A stretch of 64,000 nucleotides of DNA from Ornithodoros turicata (lineage: Eukaryota > Arthropoda > Arachnida > Ixodida > Argasidae): the NCBI RefSeq assembly GCF_037126465.1, contig NC_088206.1:52246841-52310840 (forward strand). Reading direction: 5' to 3'. The position numbers and the translations under genes are program-made. Under the pieces are notes generated by a model that saw nothing but the letters and a program-made list of their open reading frames with translations, ran no database searches and was not told the DNA's origin. Below, one piece after another: positions 56,201-62,271 of the stretch. The first letter of the stretch is position 1. Every line of letters begins with the position of its first letter.

Positions 56201-57716
56201 CAAACGCTATGTTGATCTAGGTGGTAACTATACAGGGTGTCTCAGAAACCGTGTCATTGAATTATAATAAAAAAACTACACCACCTAGAGTCATGTGGTC
56301 AACGGTATTTGTTCTTACTGGGTTTTTGCCACCTCCTCATGTGAATGTCGTGTGACGTAAGTTTAATTATGTAAATTTTTGCGAGCTTAAGTCGGAAATT
56401 TGCCTAGTAAAAGTCACTTTTTTACCCCACCAATGTGAAGAGCGTGTCTAATTTAGTCAAATTAATGATAATTCACAGGGATATTCAGGAGCTATCCCAT
56501 CGGAAAAAATAGCCGAACATCATGCTCTACGGAGGTCGCACAGAATAGCGCACGATGAATTTTCCAGCGCAATCTGTGTCAGTCCGACGAAAGGAGGTTG
56601 GAAACCCAGCCCACCCCGGCATCGCAGAAAGAGATAACGCAGGCATGGCTTATCACGTCCGACTTTCGCTGGGATAATGCTTTCCCTCTCCAATTTTAGG
56701 AACTGTTACTTTTTCTACTATCACTCTGTGGGCTGGCTTCGGAACCTCCTTTCGTCGGACTGCGAGCGATTGCGCTCAGAAAGACATCGCGCGTTATGGT
56801 CCGGTGCGAAAAGCATGATATTCGGCTATTTTTTCCGATGGGATAGCTCGTGAATATCACTGCCAATTATCATGAATTTGAGTGAATTCGGCACGCTCTT
56901 CATATTGGTGGGGTAAAAAAGTGACCTTCCCTAGGCAAATTTCTGAGTTCAGTTCGCGAATATTTGCATAATTAAACTTGGGGTACATGACATTAACTTT
57001 ACAAGGTGGCAAAAACCTAATAAGAACAAATGCCGTTGACCGCATGATTCTAGGTGGCGTAGTTTTTTTATTATAATTCAATGACACGTTTTCTGGAACA
57101 CCCTGTATAGAAGTTGCCACCTTTTCACACCCTTTTTTCTTAGAGTGCAGGATGCCTCATGTTGTTGCGTGCATCATAAAATCAGCCCTCATAGAGTTGT
57201 GTTCCTCCTAATGTAGTGATCTCGTAGGTGAAGTGCGGTTACCGTGGTCCCCCCCCCCCCCCTCCTCCCTGAAGCGGTTCACATATTTTAGAAACAACTG
57301 TGACACAACGTGGAATTGTTGGTTAATCGAAATAGTGCTCACCAATATGCCCTTGTACGACGTCGACCCTCGAGACTTCCTTCCCGAGAAGTTTAGGTGG
57401 TCCCATGGCTGCTCTGTTGCATATGTCCTGTGAAAAACAGATGAGTAGAACGTTGTCAGTAACCACACAAAACAAAAAGAATCAACAAACGGCAGTACTT
57501 ACTATAAAACCATAAAACGACAAAATATCAATGTACCTTGGGCCGTAGCCACTTGACGCTGTACTCCGCTTCCGAGTTCCCAAAGATGGAAGAATTTTCG
57601 CAAGGAAATTCTGGGTCTTGGAATAACGATCCCTTCCGTGAAAATTCTTTGCGCAGTAATAAAAAGTCGAGCACAGCCCCGGTCCTGGTACTGTAGCCAG
57701 ACCCTCTTTCACCGAC
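23770..57716 (-). CDS. Calpain (calcium-dependent cysteine protease), 16 exons
   Basis: Classical calpains cut regulatory substrates in the cytosol after calcium activation. I pieced together 16 exons (each listed below) by domain homology. All 15 junctions are GT-AG and phase-consistent, giving 683 codons up to a TAA. Residues are counted from the first codon of exon 1. Domains: N-terminal region 1-60 ([24 protein letters not shown]), protease core about 61-315, domain III about 316-503, penta-EF-hand region 504-683. The triad is Cys 91 (GDCW), His 243 (GHAYS) and Asn 269 (RNPYG). Odd points: Tyr replaces the Trp of NPWG, and the EF-hand loops lack most acidic ligands. The initiator Met exon was not found; a frame continues upstream to a Met at 57785, but a strong pyrimidine tract plus CAG argues for a splice acceptor there. 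No frameshift or stop interrupts the gene, so it looks functional. Subfamily (CalpA/B-like) is not resolved. Confidence 0.93.
23887..23939 (-). CDS. Calpain exon 15 (fifth EF-hand)
   Basis: 17 codons after a split Glu: [17 protein letters not shown], the penta-EF-hand dimerisation segment. Acceptor AACTCGCAG, donor GAG/GTACAC. Confidence 0.93.
24036..24152 (-). CDS. Calpain exon 14 (fourth EF-hand)
   Basis: 38 codons, [20 protein letters not shown] and [18 protein letters not shown]. It matches the LNNQL-RYAD and F-FI-C-VRL block. Acceptor TTTAATACAG, donor G/GTAATA. Confidence 0.95.
24225..24300 (-). CDS. Calpain exon 13 (third EF-hand)
   Basis: 25 codons plus one base: [16 protein letters not shown] then [10 protein letters not shown]. 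It corresponds to the family segment ending ELRNALNSAG; the calcium-loop acids are missing. Acceptor TCTGTTGTAG, donor G/GTAATG. Confidence 0.93.
24301..25230. other. Calpain intron 12
   Basis: Simple-sequence AAG/GAA repeats around 24520-24605. No mobile element recognised. Confidence 0.5.
25231..25326 (-). CDS. Calpain exon 12 (second EF-hand)
   Basis: 32 codons, [20 protein letters not shown] then [12 protein letters not shown]. It aligns with the MDVDRSGKLGFEEF-KLW block but with Gln, Ile and Gln where calcium ligands Asp, Ser and Glu are expected. Donor AAA/GTAAGT. Confidence 0.92.
25476..25542. repeat. Poly-A and (AT)n microsatellite
   Basis: A poly-A/AAAT run followed by about twenty AT dinucleotides. 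Further AT tracts at 25894-25914 and 26222-26256 separate the palindromes that follow. Confidence 0.9.
25645..25895. repeat. Perfect palindrome 1 (112-bp arms)
   Basis: Arms 25645-25756 and 25784-25895 are exact reverse complements by eye; loop 27 bp. It contains CGTGTTTCGCCGTGTTTGC and is followed directly by AT repeats. The open frames on both strands are mirror images and not genes. Lies in calpain intron 11. Confidence 0.95.
25954..26228. repeat. Perfect palindrome 2 (131-bp arms) with hammerhead-like core
   Basis: Arms 25954-26084 and 26098-26228 are exact reverse complements by eye; loop 13 bp. In each arm, read towards the outer end, CCGAAGAAGGCGGAGCTTCC followed by GCCGAAACGTA resembles a hammerhead ribozyme core. 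Flanked by AT repeats. Confidence 0.95.
26095..26140 (+). ncRNA. Hammerhead-ribozyme-like motif in palindrome 2
   Basis: Possible type I fold: stem I AGTC with GACT (plus GGGA with TCCC around a bulge), box 1 CCGAAGA (canonical CTGANGA, so U4 is C), stem II GGCGGA/gct/TCCGCC, box 2 GAAA, minimal stem III ACGT, cleavage-site A. A mirror copy lies on the minus strand of the other arm. Minimal hammerheads are known in Penelope-like elements, which is the likely source. The changed U4 would probably abolish activity. Confidence 0.4.
26299..26602. repeat. Palindrome 3 (~131-bp arms) with hammerhead-like core
   Basis: Arms about 26299-26431 and 26472-26602, with a few mismatches, around an A-rich centre. 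Both contain GACGAAGACAGTGCCACTGTC. The outer sequence resembles the outer arms of palindrome 2 in layout, suggesting related elements. Confidence 0.9.
26394..26434 (-). ncRNA. Hammerhead-ribozyme-like motif in palindrome 3
   Basis: On the minus strand: GTC, then box 1 CTGACGA (canonical), stem II GACAGT/gcc/ACTGTC, box 2 CAAA (GAAA in the other arm), ACGTC, then GAC able to pair with the leading GTC as stem I. The opposite arm (from 26472, plus strand) has intact GAAA but TTGACGA and no stem I strand. Each copy carries a single core change, so the ancestral motif was probably canonical. Confidence 0.45.
26606..27481 (+). mobile_element. 876-bp inverted-repeat DNA element, copy 1
   Basis: Begins CAGGGTGTCCCAGAAAACGTG and ends with its complement; flanked by TA at 26604-26605 and 27482-27483. 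The two halves (about 430 bp each) are diverged inverted copies down to the centre near 27040. TA duplication suggests a non-autonomous Tc1/mariner-type element. No transposase frame. Confidence 0.9.
27729..27977. mobile_element. 249-bp palindromic MITE, copy A
   Basis: TA-flanked (27727-27728, 27978-27979). Ends CACTCTTAAAAATGAACTTC, with the arm continuing CACCGCATAGCACGCTCC, ATCGTTATCTGCCCTGATTTG and AAAACGGGAGGCGTACGCC; the centre is GTGACAATTATG. Calpain intron 11. Confidence 0.9.
28211..28382 (-). CDS. Calpain exon 11 (first EF-hand)
   Basis: 57 codons, [40 protein letters not shown] and [10 protein letters not shown]. The acceptor CTGAGCAG was chosen because it alone fits the phase of exon 10, and its pyrimidine tract is weak; a separate acceptor at CATACAG/GG would leave a phase gap. 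Donor AGG/GTATTG. Confidence 0.85.
28383..31595. other. Calpain intron 10
   Basis: 3.2 kb. A partial DNA-transposon end (TACAGGGTGTTTCACAAGAGG) lies near 28767, followed by a GTTCGGGTGCGGGCTCGGG segment at 28858-28885. A poly-A/T run is at 31545-31559. The frame at 31124-31408 ([10 protein letters not shown]) has no domain I recognise. Confidence 0.4.
31596..31825 (-). CDS. Calpain exon 10 (end of domain III)
   Basis: 76 codons plus two bases: [41 protein letters not shown] and [13 protein letters not shown]. These match the REVT, GEYVIVPST and EG-FILRVFS blocks of the family. Acceptor TTTCTGTCCAG, donor TA/GTAAGC. Confidence 0.93.
32698..32946. mobile_element. 249-bp MITE, copy B
   Basis: TA-flanked (32696-32697, 32947-32948) and diverged (CTTAGAAATG start, GTTGTC in place of GTTTTC). 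Calpain intron 9. A (GTT)n tract follows at about 33024-33042. Confidence 0.88.
33459..33625 (-). CDS. Calpain exon 9 (domain III)
   Basis: 55 codons with [30 protein letters not shown] and FTGFVIYK, matching domain III beta-strands. Acceptor GCATGCCAG, donor AAG/GTACGT. Confidence 0.95.
33626..35018. other. Calpain intron 8
   Basis: Degenerate repeats of AATCCTGAACCT around 34525-34585 and a (GTT)n tract near 34707-34730. No gene. Confidence 0.45.
35019..35194 (-). CDS. Calpain exon 8 (start of domain III)
   Basis: 58 codons from [20 protein letters not shown] to [11 protein letters not shown]. The family equivalents are the MSF-DF-FS segment and the SAGGC stretch. Acceptor TTCGTGCAG, donor G/GTAACA. 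Confidence 0.92.
35465..36016. mobile_element. Older relative of the 249-bp MITE, split by copy C
   Basis: The left part (CACTGTTAAACCAGAACTTCAC) and right part (TTAGGTGGTGAAGTTCTG then GGAGTG) form inverted ends of a diverged family member. Copy C sits at a TA inside it. Confidence 0.75.
35742..35989. mobile_element. 248-bp MITE, copy C (nested)
   Basis: TA-flanked (35740-35741, 35990-35991); both arms nearly consensus. It is inserted in the older relative at 35465-36016. Confidence 0.9.
36035..36155. mobile_element. Half copy D of a related MITE
   Basis: Starts CACTCTAAAAACAGAACTCC after TA. The inner part (GATAGGGCTATCGCTCCTGATTCG, GCCTTTTTTTGCAGCA) matches the element at 55983 better than the 249-bp family. 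No right half. Confidence 0.65.
36319..36567. mobile_element. 249-bp MITE, copy E
   Basis: Left terminus degraded (CGCTTAAAAATG); right end CTAAGAGTG followed by TA (36568-36569). Calpain intron 7. Confidence 0.85.
36907..36987 (-). CDS. Calpain exon 7
   Basis: 26 codons, [20 protein letters not shown] and DRDGEFW (the Trp codon is completed by exon 8). It matches the calpain DDGEFW block. Acceptor CACGTAG, donor TG/GTACGT. Confidence 0.95.
36988..38048. other. Calpain intron 6
   Basis: About 1.06 kb without recognised elements or genes. Confidence 0.5.
38049..38149 (-). CDS. Calpain exon 6 (catalytic Asn)
   Basis: 33 codons plus two bases, [20 protein letters not shown] and EWKGAWSD. It carries the Asn of the triad; the following Trp of the family motif NPWG is Tyr. 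Acceptor CTTAATAG, donor AA/GTGAGA. The start at GTG is chosen by phase; an AAG/AGG acceptor 15 bases further in is a less likely alternative. Confidence 0.92.
38563..38628 (-). CDS. Calpain exon 5 (catalytic His)
   Basis: 22 codons, [20 protein letters not shown] then Arg-Gln, containing the active-site GHAYS. Phase 0 on both sides; donor CAA/GTAAGT. Confidence 0.95.
38711..38879 (-). CDS. Calpain exon 4
   Basis: 56 codons after a split Lys: [27 protein letters not shown], then [13 protein letters not shown]. It matches the calpain GSYEAL and DFTGG block. It lies 15.8 kb from exon 3. Acceptor TCTCCCAG, donor TCG/GTGAGG. Confidence 0.95.
38880..40877. other. Calpain intron 3, exon-4 side
   Basis: AT-rich with TGATGATG repeats near 38948-38990. 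A minus-strand frame at 39355-39648 has no domain I can name. A short palindrome, CTGATGTTCTGAG/GCTCAGAACATCAG, lies at 40818-40843. Confidence 0.4.
40878..41078. mobile_element. MITE copy F, left end missing
   Basis: Begins inside the arm at CATCTCGAATGATATCG and runs to the intact right end (TAAGAGTG, TA at 41079-41080). Directly after it GAACACAGAAGAAAGAA (41081) pairs with TTCTTTCTTCTGTGTTC (ending 41168). Confidence 0.85.
41285..41490 (-). repeat. tRNA-derived SINE
   Basis: Minus strand: a B-box (GCTGGTTTGAATCCCC), then the body CGTTGTGCTGTCAGTGTTTT and TTTCGTATGGAGC, then a (CATC)n tail. Head and body resemble tRNA-derived SINEs I know from ticks. The A-box end is degraded. Confidence 0.55.
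41491..42424. other. Intronic, no recognised feature
   Basis: Mostly AT-rich; short frames only. Confidence 0.35.
42425..42600. mobile_element. MITE copy G, right end missing
   Basis: TA at 42423-42424, intact left arm and centre. It stops at CAACAAATCAGGG exactly where the LINE sequence begins. Confidence 0.88.
42601..42967 (-). pseudogene. LINE RNase H domain, 3'-truncated
   Basis: Open frame with [26 protein letters not shown] and LQWIPSHVG, giving the D-E-D-H residues of RNase H. It stops at the edge of the MITE fragment. Confidence 0.85.
43377..44767 (-). pseudogene. LINE reverse transcriptase domain
   Basis: Motifs in order: [62 protein letters not shown] and YADDICVLV; then, after a frameshift near 43640-43730, [14 protein letters not shown]. 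The first catalytic Asp of motif A is Gly ([11 protein letters not shown]). Confidence 0.9.
44770..45655. mobile_element. ~0.89-kb insertion with GTTACTT-type subterminal repeats
   Basis: Both ends are dense in AACGAGTTACTT, AAGTTACC and AACTTAGTTAC in both orientations; the middle lacks them. It splits the LINE ORF2. GTTAGGACCATAG (44758) and GTTAGGACTATGA (45656) flank it, probably a mutated target duplication. Clustered subterminal motifs suggest a hAT-type non-autonomous element. Confidence 0.6.
45932..46771 (-). pseudogene. LINE ORF2 endonuclease domain
   Basis: [10 protein letters not shown] start, then [15 protein letters not shown], the AP-endonuclease opening. Later NAKHSLWS and WGSDHFPIV match the family motifs. 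The GDFN motif reads GYLN, so the catalytic Asp is lost. Thus target-site nicking is probably gone. Confidence 0.85.
46761..48151 (-). pseudogene. LINE ORF1 (gag-like, CCHC zinc knuckles)
   Basis: Starts [14 protein letters not shown] at 48151. The frame shifts near 47951-47860 and 47700. The central part has [23 protein letters not shown] and CANCSGNH, i.e. three knuckle-like clusters for nucleic-acid binding. The last part ends LPDLQHEL at 46761, overlapping the ORF2 start by 11 bases. Confidence 0.8.
48363..48661. mobile_element. Diverged MITE copy H
   Basis: Core 48376-48649 resembles the 249-bp family (CACTCTTAAAAATTAGCTAC; centre with poly-T). Extra inverted flanks AACTAGTGGA and TCCACTAGTT lie outside, so this member has longer termini. 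Confidence 0.75.
48662..51462. other. Intronic, no gene; hairpin at 49259-49417
   Basis: ATGATGAAAAAAATGGAACC through G-rich AAAGGGACAGAGGAGGG (49259-49308) returns inverted at about 49368-49417. Otherwise AT-rich with poly-T and poly-A runs. Confidence 0.55.
51463..52293. mobile_element. ~830-bp element with AACGGAAACGG subterminal repeats
   Basis: The ends GGAAGGGTATCGG and CCGTTATCCCTTCC are inverted. GGTAACGG, AACGGAAACGG and CGGTAATGG repeats fill 51470-51605 and 52155-52285 only. No coding frame. Such arrays are typical of hAT-like elements; no clear duplication seen. Confidence 0.6.
52339..52972. mobile_element. 634-bp TTAA-flanked element
   Basis: Flanked by TTAA (52335-52338 and 52973-52976). 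Terminal inverted repeats AGTGCCACTACGGACT and AGTCCGGAGTGGCACT. TTAA targets are used by piggyBac and Kolobok elements. Confidence 0.75.
53320..53545 (-). repeat. Tick-type SINE fragment with (CAC)n tail
   Basis: Minus strand: GCTGTCTGGGGTTTTTCCTG, GGTTTTCCTCAGACGC, TTCAGACATATGTCGGCAC and AGTCGGCCCAGGACGC, then a (CACCAC)n tail at 53349-53322. This sequence type is, to my memory, common as a SINE body in ixodid ticks. No A/B-box head retained. Confidence 0.6.
53913..54160. mobile_element. 248-bp MITE, copy I
   Basis: TA-flanked (53911-53912, 54161-54162), full length and near consensus. Calpain intron 3, 0.6 kb from exon 3. Confidence 0.9.
54754..55009 (-). CDS. Calpain exon 3 (catalytic Cys)
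   Basis: 84 codons with [38 protein letters not shown] and [12 protein letters not shown], all hallmarks of calpain protease subdomain 1. Acceptor GTGCGCAG, donor AA/GTGAGA. Confidence 0.97.
55983..57147. mobile_element. Inverted-repeat element split by the 873-bp element
   Basis: Ends CACTCTCAGAAAAAAGGGTG and CACCCTTTTTTCTTAGAGTG, flanked by CA on both sides. The inner part resembles half copy D. The 873-bp element is inserted at TA inside. Calpain intron 2. Confidence 0.75.
56233..57105 (-). mobile_element. 873-bp inverted-repeat DNA element, copy 2 (nested)
   Basis: TA-flanked (56231-56232, 57106-57107). Its left arm matches the right arm of copy 1, so it is inverted relative to 26606-27481. 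Arms share landmarks such as GTCCGACGAAAGGAGGTT and ATGACACGTTTTCTGG. Confidence 0.9.
57343..57427 (-). CDS. Calpain exon 2
   Basis: 28 codons plus one base, [15 protein letters not shown] through VDVVQGHI. Acceptor TTTTTCACAG, donor G/GTGAGC. The last base completes the Gly of the GDCW active-site motif in exon 3. Confidence 0.9.
57537..57716 (-). CDS. Calpain exon 1 (first exon found)
   Basis: 60 codons, VGERGSGYS through VKWLRPK, the conserved N-terminal anchor and start of the protease core. The acceptor is CAG after a long T/C tract; the donor is AAG/GTACAT. Phase 0 at both ends. Confidence 0.9.
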
Positions 57717-58388
57717 CTGCTCATTCGAAAAACGTGAGAGAGGAAAAAAATAAAATGAAAGGTAACTGCATGCGTGTGCTCTCATACTTCAAGCGAACAT
57801 ACGTTAAACAGCTTTGGAGCAATGTCATTCGTATCCCATGCCAGCGAATCTGGCAGCATGACGTCACACTCCTCGAGTCCCATGATGTTTTGAGGTGGCT
57901 AACCGTAAACTCAACTGGTGCTCCTCTGAGCACACGTGAAGGTTTCACGAGGCATCCGTACCGCCTGACGTTATCTTATTGGTTACGAGCCCTCGTCCAA
58001 TCGGATACGTTTCCCTTCCTTCTTTTTGAGGAATGGAAGCATAATAATACTGGTGTGAACTGGGATCAACGCCTCGCTTTGGAGGTCGCAAACTCACCTT
58101 TCAAATAAGGTAGAAAACGCGTAGGGTAAATACGTAGTGCAAACAATATTGATAATACAGAAGAAAAGCCCGAGATGTTCGCCTTAAATCCCCATCTGGC
58201 TTTTACCTGAATAGAGTCTCCCCAAGAGCAAATGAAACCATGAAACCTCTTCCCAAGGATATTCCATGAAAGAAAAAAGAAAGAAACGACCCATCAACGC
58301 TGTGCGAGTTCGTGAATACCGGGAACAGCAGGGTGTTTGACTTTGTGACTTGAGATTCCCTACCTCCCCCCACCTAGCGCGCGCACAC

Positions 58389-58423
<35 letters not shown>

Positions 58424-60217
58424 ACCATTGTACTGGTCACGCTCCTTCATCTCCCAAGGAAGGAATGATAAATGCAGTGTCAGCGTGTGCCGCAGTTAAG
58501 CTGAGCTTCGTGACAAGGCCTCTTCCCTGCTTGGTATCATGCCTTCCCTCCGTTGAATATGGTCCCAGTGTTCTGTCGCACCACTCAGACCCTCGTCTCG
58601 GCTGCCACCTGCCTTTATGTTCCTCCGCAAGCTTGTGTTGTTGACACTGAAAGAATTTCTAAAAAGCAAGCGCCTCTGGCATCTTTGTCGTGCGCGCCCT
58701 CTTGTAGTCCTGTTTCCTTGCTATGGATTATGACGACGAGTTGGGATCGGGGGCCATGCTTCCTTTCTCCTTCATATCAAAAATAATAATACAGGGAAGC
58801 TCTAAGCGGTCACCCAGAACTCAACGCAGCTTCAGCAGGCATAGAACGAGTATTCTCCATAGCTTCGCGCATTATGACAGCGCAGCGAAGTTGGTTATCA
58901 GGAAGCTCTTTTCAGCACCTCATGTATCTCTCTCTGTATATATGGAATGCGACATACACATGCGACATATGGAAGGACAGACAGGTTCAGAGAAACTCTG
59001 AATATGGTATCTAAAGTAAAGAACATGGGGTTGGAAACTGACCAGAGTGTGGGACCCTTAGGGCGAGCCCTGTTGTTCAGTCTCAGGTGTATGCAAATAT
59101 AACAATAACTGCACACCAGGGTTGCCAAGTTGCCGGTCAGCTGCCGATCCTTCTTCTTTGTTTTATTTTCTTTTTCTTATTGGTCGAACAAAATGAATGC
59201 AATGGGGTCGCCGAGCCATTCCAGGAGTGGGACTGGATCACACCTTTCCATTCATGAACTGAAGGAACTGAAAGGAAGTGATTTATCACAAATGTCCATT
59301 CCAGAGTGGAATGGACCATTTCTGACAACGCGTATGCGCATGCTCAGCCTGTGCGTCCGCCATCTTTGAGTGGAAAACATCACTATGGCCCTTTTCCGAG
59401 TAAGCGTGTGGGCATGCGCAACCACCTGCGGGCGACTGTCACGTTCATTGGTGGGAGATAATCGGTTTCAAGGCACGTCCTTTTGCGCTTCGCCACGACC
59501 AGCCGCGACAAAAATACGTAAATCGAAACCAATTAAGCACTGCACCAAATGACCCGCTTCAATGTCAGATTTTTCTCTAAATGGTGTCCACTGAAGGTTC
59601 CAAAAGGGGTAGTACCCTTTTTAATACCGACGGCGCCTTGCTTTAGACGTGACGTTTTTCAACACATGTGCGCATGCGCGAGGTTGGTGTGGGCAAACCA
59701 CACTGAACGCGGCGTGCGAATGGTTTCCAGAAAAGCGACATCGGCCGGCGATCACAATCGCATTGTAGTTTATCTAATACTTTCGCCGAGCCAGTTCACT
59801 GCTGATACTGTACAAGCGTAGTCACCGGAAGCATACAATTAGTTCAGGTTAGCGAGCTGTTTGATCGGGGCAGTGTTTTGTTCAGAATTCTTTGCCTGGG
59901 GGGTTGTTGCGAGTGTGTGTGGGGTGGTGGGTGTGCGGACAACATTCACAACACATTTGGAACAATCTTTATTTACGGTCGAACACGAGCAATATACTAC
60001 TTTCAGTTTCGTACATCGCAAAGTTATGCGACAAACACAAATAAGCGGCGATGATAAGGTATAGACGACAACGAAACTAAGACAACGCGAAATATAGGCG
60101 TAGTGGTTGTCATTCAACGGGACTACTTCTCCGTCTTCTCGAAGGTTTCTGTGCGGTGTATTTAACCACATATCAAGGGCTTTCTAGATCACGACTTCAT
60201 AGTTGCTCTTCTCTTCT
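57717..60217. other. Upstream of the calpain exons; first exon not found
   Basis: An (AC)n microsatellite at 58384-58422. A 23-bp palindrome GTCCATTCCAGAGTGGAATG at 59296. CAGGGTTGCCAAGTTGCC near 59118 resembles a hAT terminus and could belong to the transposase remnant to its right. No exon with a start codon leading into the calpain could be supported. Confidence 0.4.
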
Positions 60218-60220
60218 TCA

Positions 60221-61017
60221 GAGCCGTTCCTGATGCATGGTAGGCCCTTCAACAGATACCTTCATGAGGGCCTCCACGTGCTCACGGAGAAGCCGAGAAT
60301 ACTCGGGCGACAAAATTCTGTTCATTACAGAGAAACTCCTTTCAACACCGGCCGTCCCTATTGGCAAGAGCAGAATCTTCTCGGCGGCTGCCCATAAGGC
60401 AGGAAACATCTTTCGCCTCTCTTCTGAACACGCCAGTGTGACGAGGCTCTCATGACTGGCGATGTCATCCGGATACCGTTTATATATTTTGAATTCTGTG
60501 GATCTCATCCTTGCTTGTTCTGCACAGATCAGTAACGCCAGTGAGATCCGTCATTTCGCTTCTATTCTTCAGCATTGTGTGAAATTTCGCTAGTTCTTGA
60601 CGCTTATCTGAGAAATTAAGTTTCACGTTGTCCGTAACCGTTGTTCTATAATCCTCCGCAACCTTTAAGAGAGCGCTTTCAACGGATACGTCGTGCTCCA
60701 CATGAATCCCGCTGGCTTCTGCCTTGCTTAGAATGTCGTCCGCCTCACGTCTCAAATCACCGAATGTTGATATCTTCCAGTTCTTCGATCACGGCATTTA
60801 TCGCATTCGTGGCCTCTGAGATATTCCCCTTGGATGACTGCAGTGTCCTACTGAGGATGGCCAGTCGGAAAAGTAGCAATGCGAGCAAGACTAGAATGAA
60901 GATTGTGGAGACCTTTCGGAACACAAGAAGACGGCCGCCAGCATCAGAGGAGTGGTCCCCAGCTTCCACATAAATATTTTGAAGGGAAGTACAAATGGCG
61001 GTATAATGCTGGACCAC
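60221..61017 (-). pseudogene. hAT transposase C-terminal remnant
   Basis: Minus strand, three overlapping frames: LAILSRTLQSSKGNISEATN; DDILSKAEASGIHVEHDVS; then FPALWAAAEKILLLPIGTAG, VERSFSVMNRI and HVEALMKVSVEGP. The last is the hAT dimerisation domain (ERSFS, RI, L-x-S-x-EGP), most like the KIAA1586/ZMYM-type hAT group. Frameshifts near 60756 and 60500 disable it. Minus-strand frames up to 61830 may be its N-terminal part but are not recognisable. Confidence 0.8.
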
Positions 61018-62271
61018 TATATACTTTAATACTGCCGTGGTAGGAGAGCCATGGTGTTTCCCCCGGCTGGACTAGCTTGTGCTACATGCCGTCAAGCGCT
61101 TTTTCTGTCTTCTTGAGAACAGGCAGCCTTTTATGCTTCCCCAAAACAGGCTGTAGAGCTTTCCGACTGCACTAAGCACGGGCTTAATTTCGGGACTTTT
61201 CCAGCAGCTGTGCATAAGAGCGAGTTGCAGTACGTGACTTCTGCAGTGCACGAAGGCTAAATCTGGTGAGCAGGCATTGCCTGAACTCCGTGAAGTCGTG
61301 CCTGAACTCCGTTAGTAGCCCCACTAAACTTTGCTCCCCTATCGAACGAAGCTGAGGAAATGTTGCGAGGGTCCAGACAGAGCTAATTGTTTCTGCATTC
61401 GTTGCCTCAAGGGTCGCAGATACAAAATGTTCCTCAACTCGAAATTGGCCACTCGCGGAGGTGAGGCACCGCACTCAAACGTTTAGTATCTGACGTCCGT
61501 TAATATCGGTACACTCATCCGCGAGAACGGAATAGGGCTTCCACGTCGAAATGCGGTTTGGCTAGTTCCATCTCAAATCGAACAATCCGGTACACTTGAT
61601 GTCTCGGATGAACGAAAAAAAAAATATATGTTGAAGCCATCGGTGAATTAGGAGAAATAAACGATTTCCGAATTCTCTGCGCTGCGCGGTTCGGGAAGTA
61701 GGAGAGGAGGAATAAACTGCCTCTCATAAGACGATGTCGTCGCGCGTGGGTTTGAGCGTTCGCTACAAGGCTATTTCTTGTCGCATTATAGAAATTTCTT
61801 GATCTGGCTTTAGACCACTTAGGGCACAATAGGATCCTGCGTTGGCAGTGCTGTGTCCGTTTTTGTTTTGTTTTTGTTGCTGTGTCCGTCTACAAAAAAT
61901 ATCAAAGTTGATTCAAAGTGCCGAAAAGCACCATATTCACTGCAACTTTGCGGACGATGTACAAAACAGATAAGATTGAGCTTTATGCCGTTTAATTTGT
62001 CATTCGTGTGGCTATCGAATGATGTATAATTTGTTGCTCCACTCTGTCAGAAACGTAAGCGATGCCTCTTTCAGTAACACCATACCACCAACAAATGACG
62101 AATTTTCGGAAGCCTTTATCTAAAAAAACCCACCAAAAACTTGCCTCGAAAATTTTATATGTTGTAGGTAGTTCCTTAGACTATGCACAGAAGAAAAATC
62201 GAATATCGGACTTTATCGGTGGGCGCACTGCGAATTTTTTTGACAGCCCTATACGCGGAGCGCATTCAAGC
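61018..62271. other. Possible hAT N-terminal part; otherwise nothing recognised
   Basis: Minus-strand frames at 61184-61474 and 61515-61829 lack identifiable motifs. Confidence 0.3.

Noticed and set aside
57717..57785. Direct upstream extension of calpain exon 1 to a Met at 57785
   Set aside because: The extension is a T/C-rich run ending in CAG, which looks like a splice acceptor tract, and its translation is hydrophobic low-complexity sequence unlike calpains.
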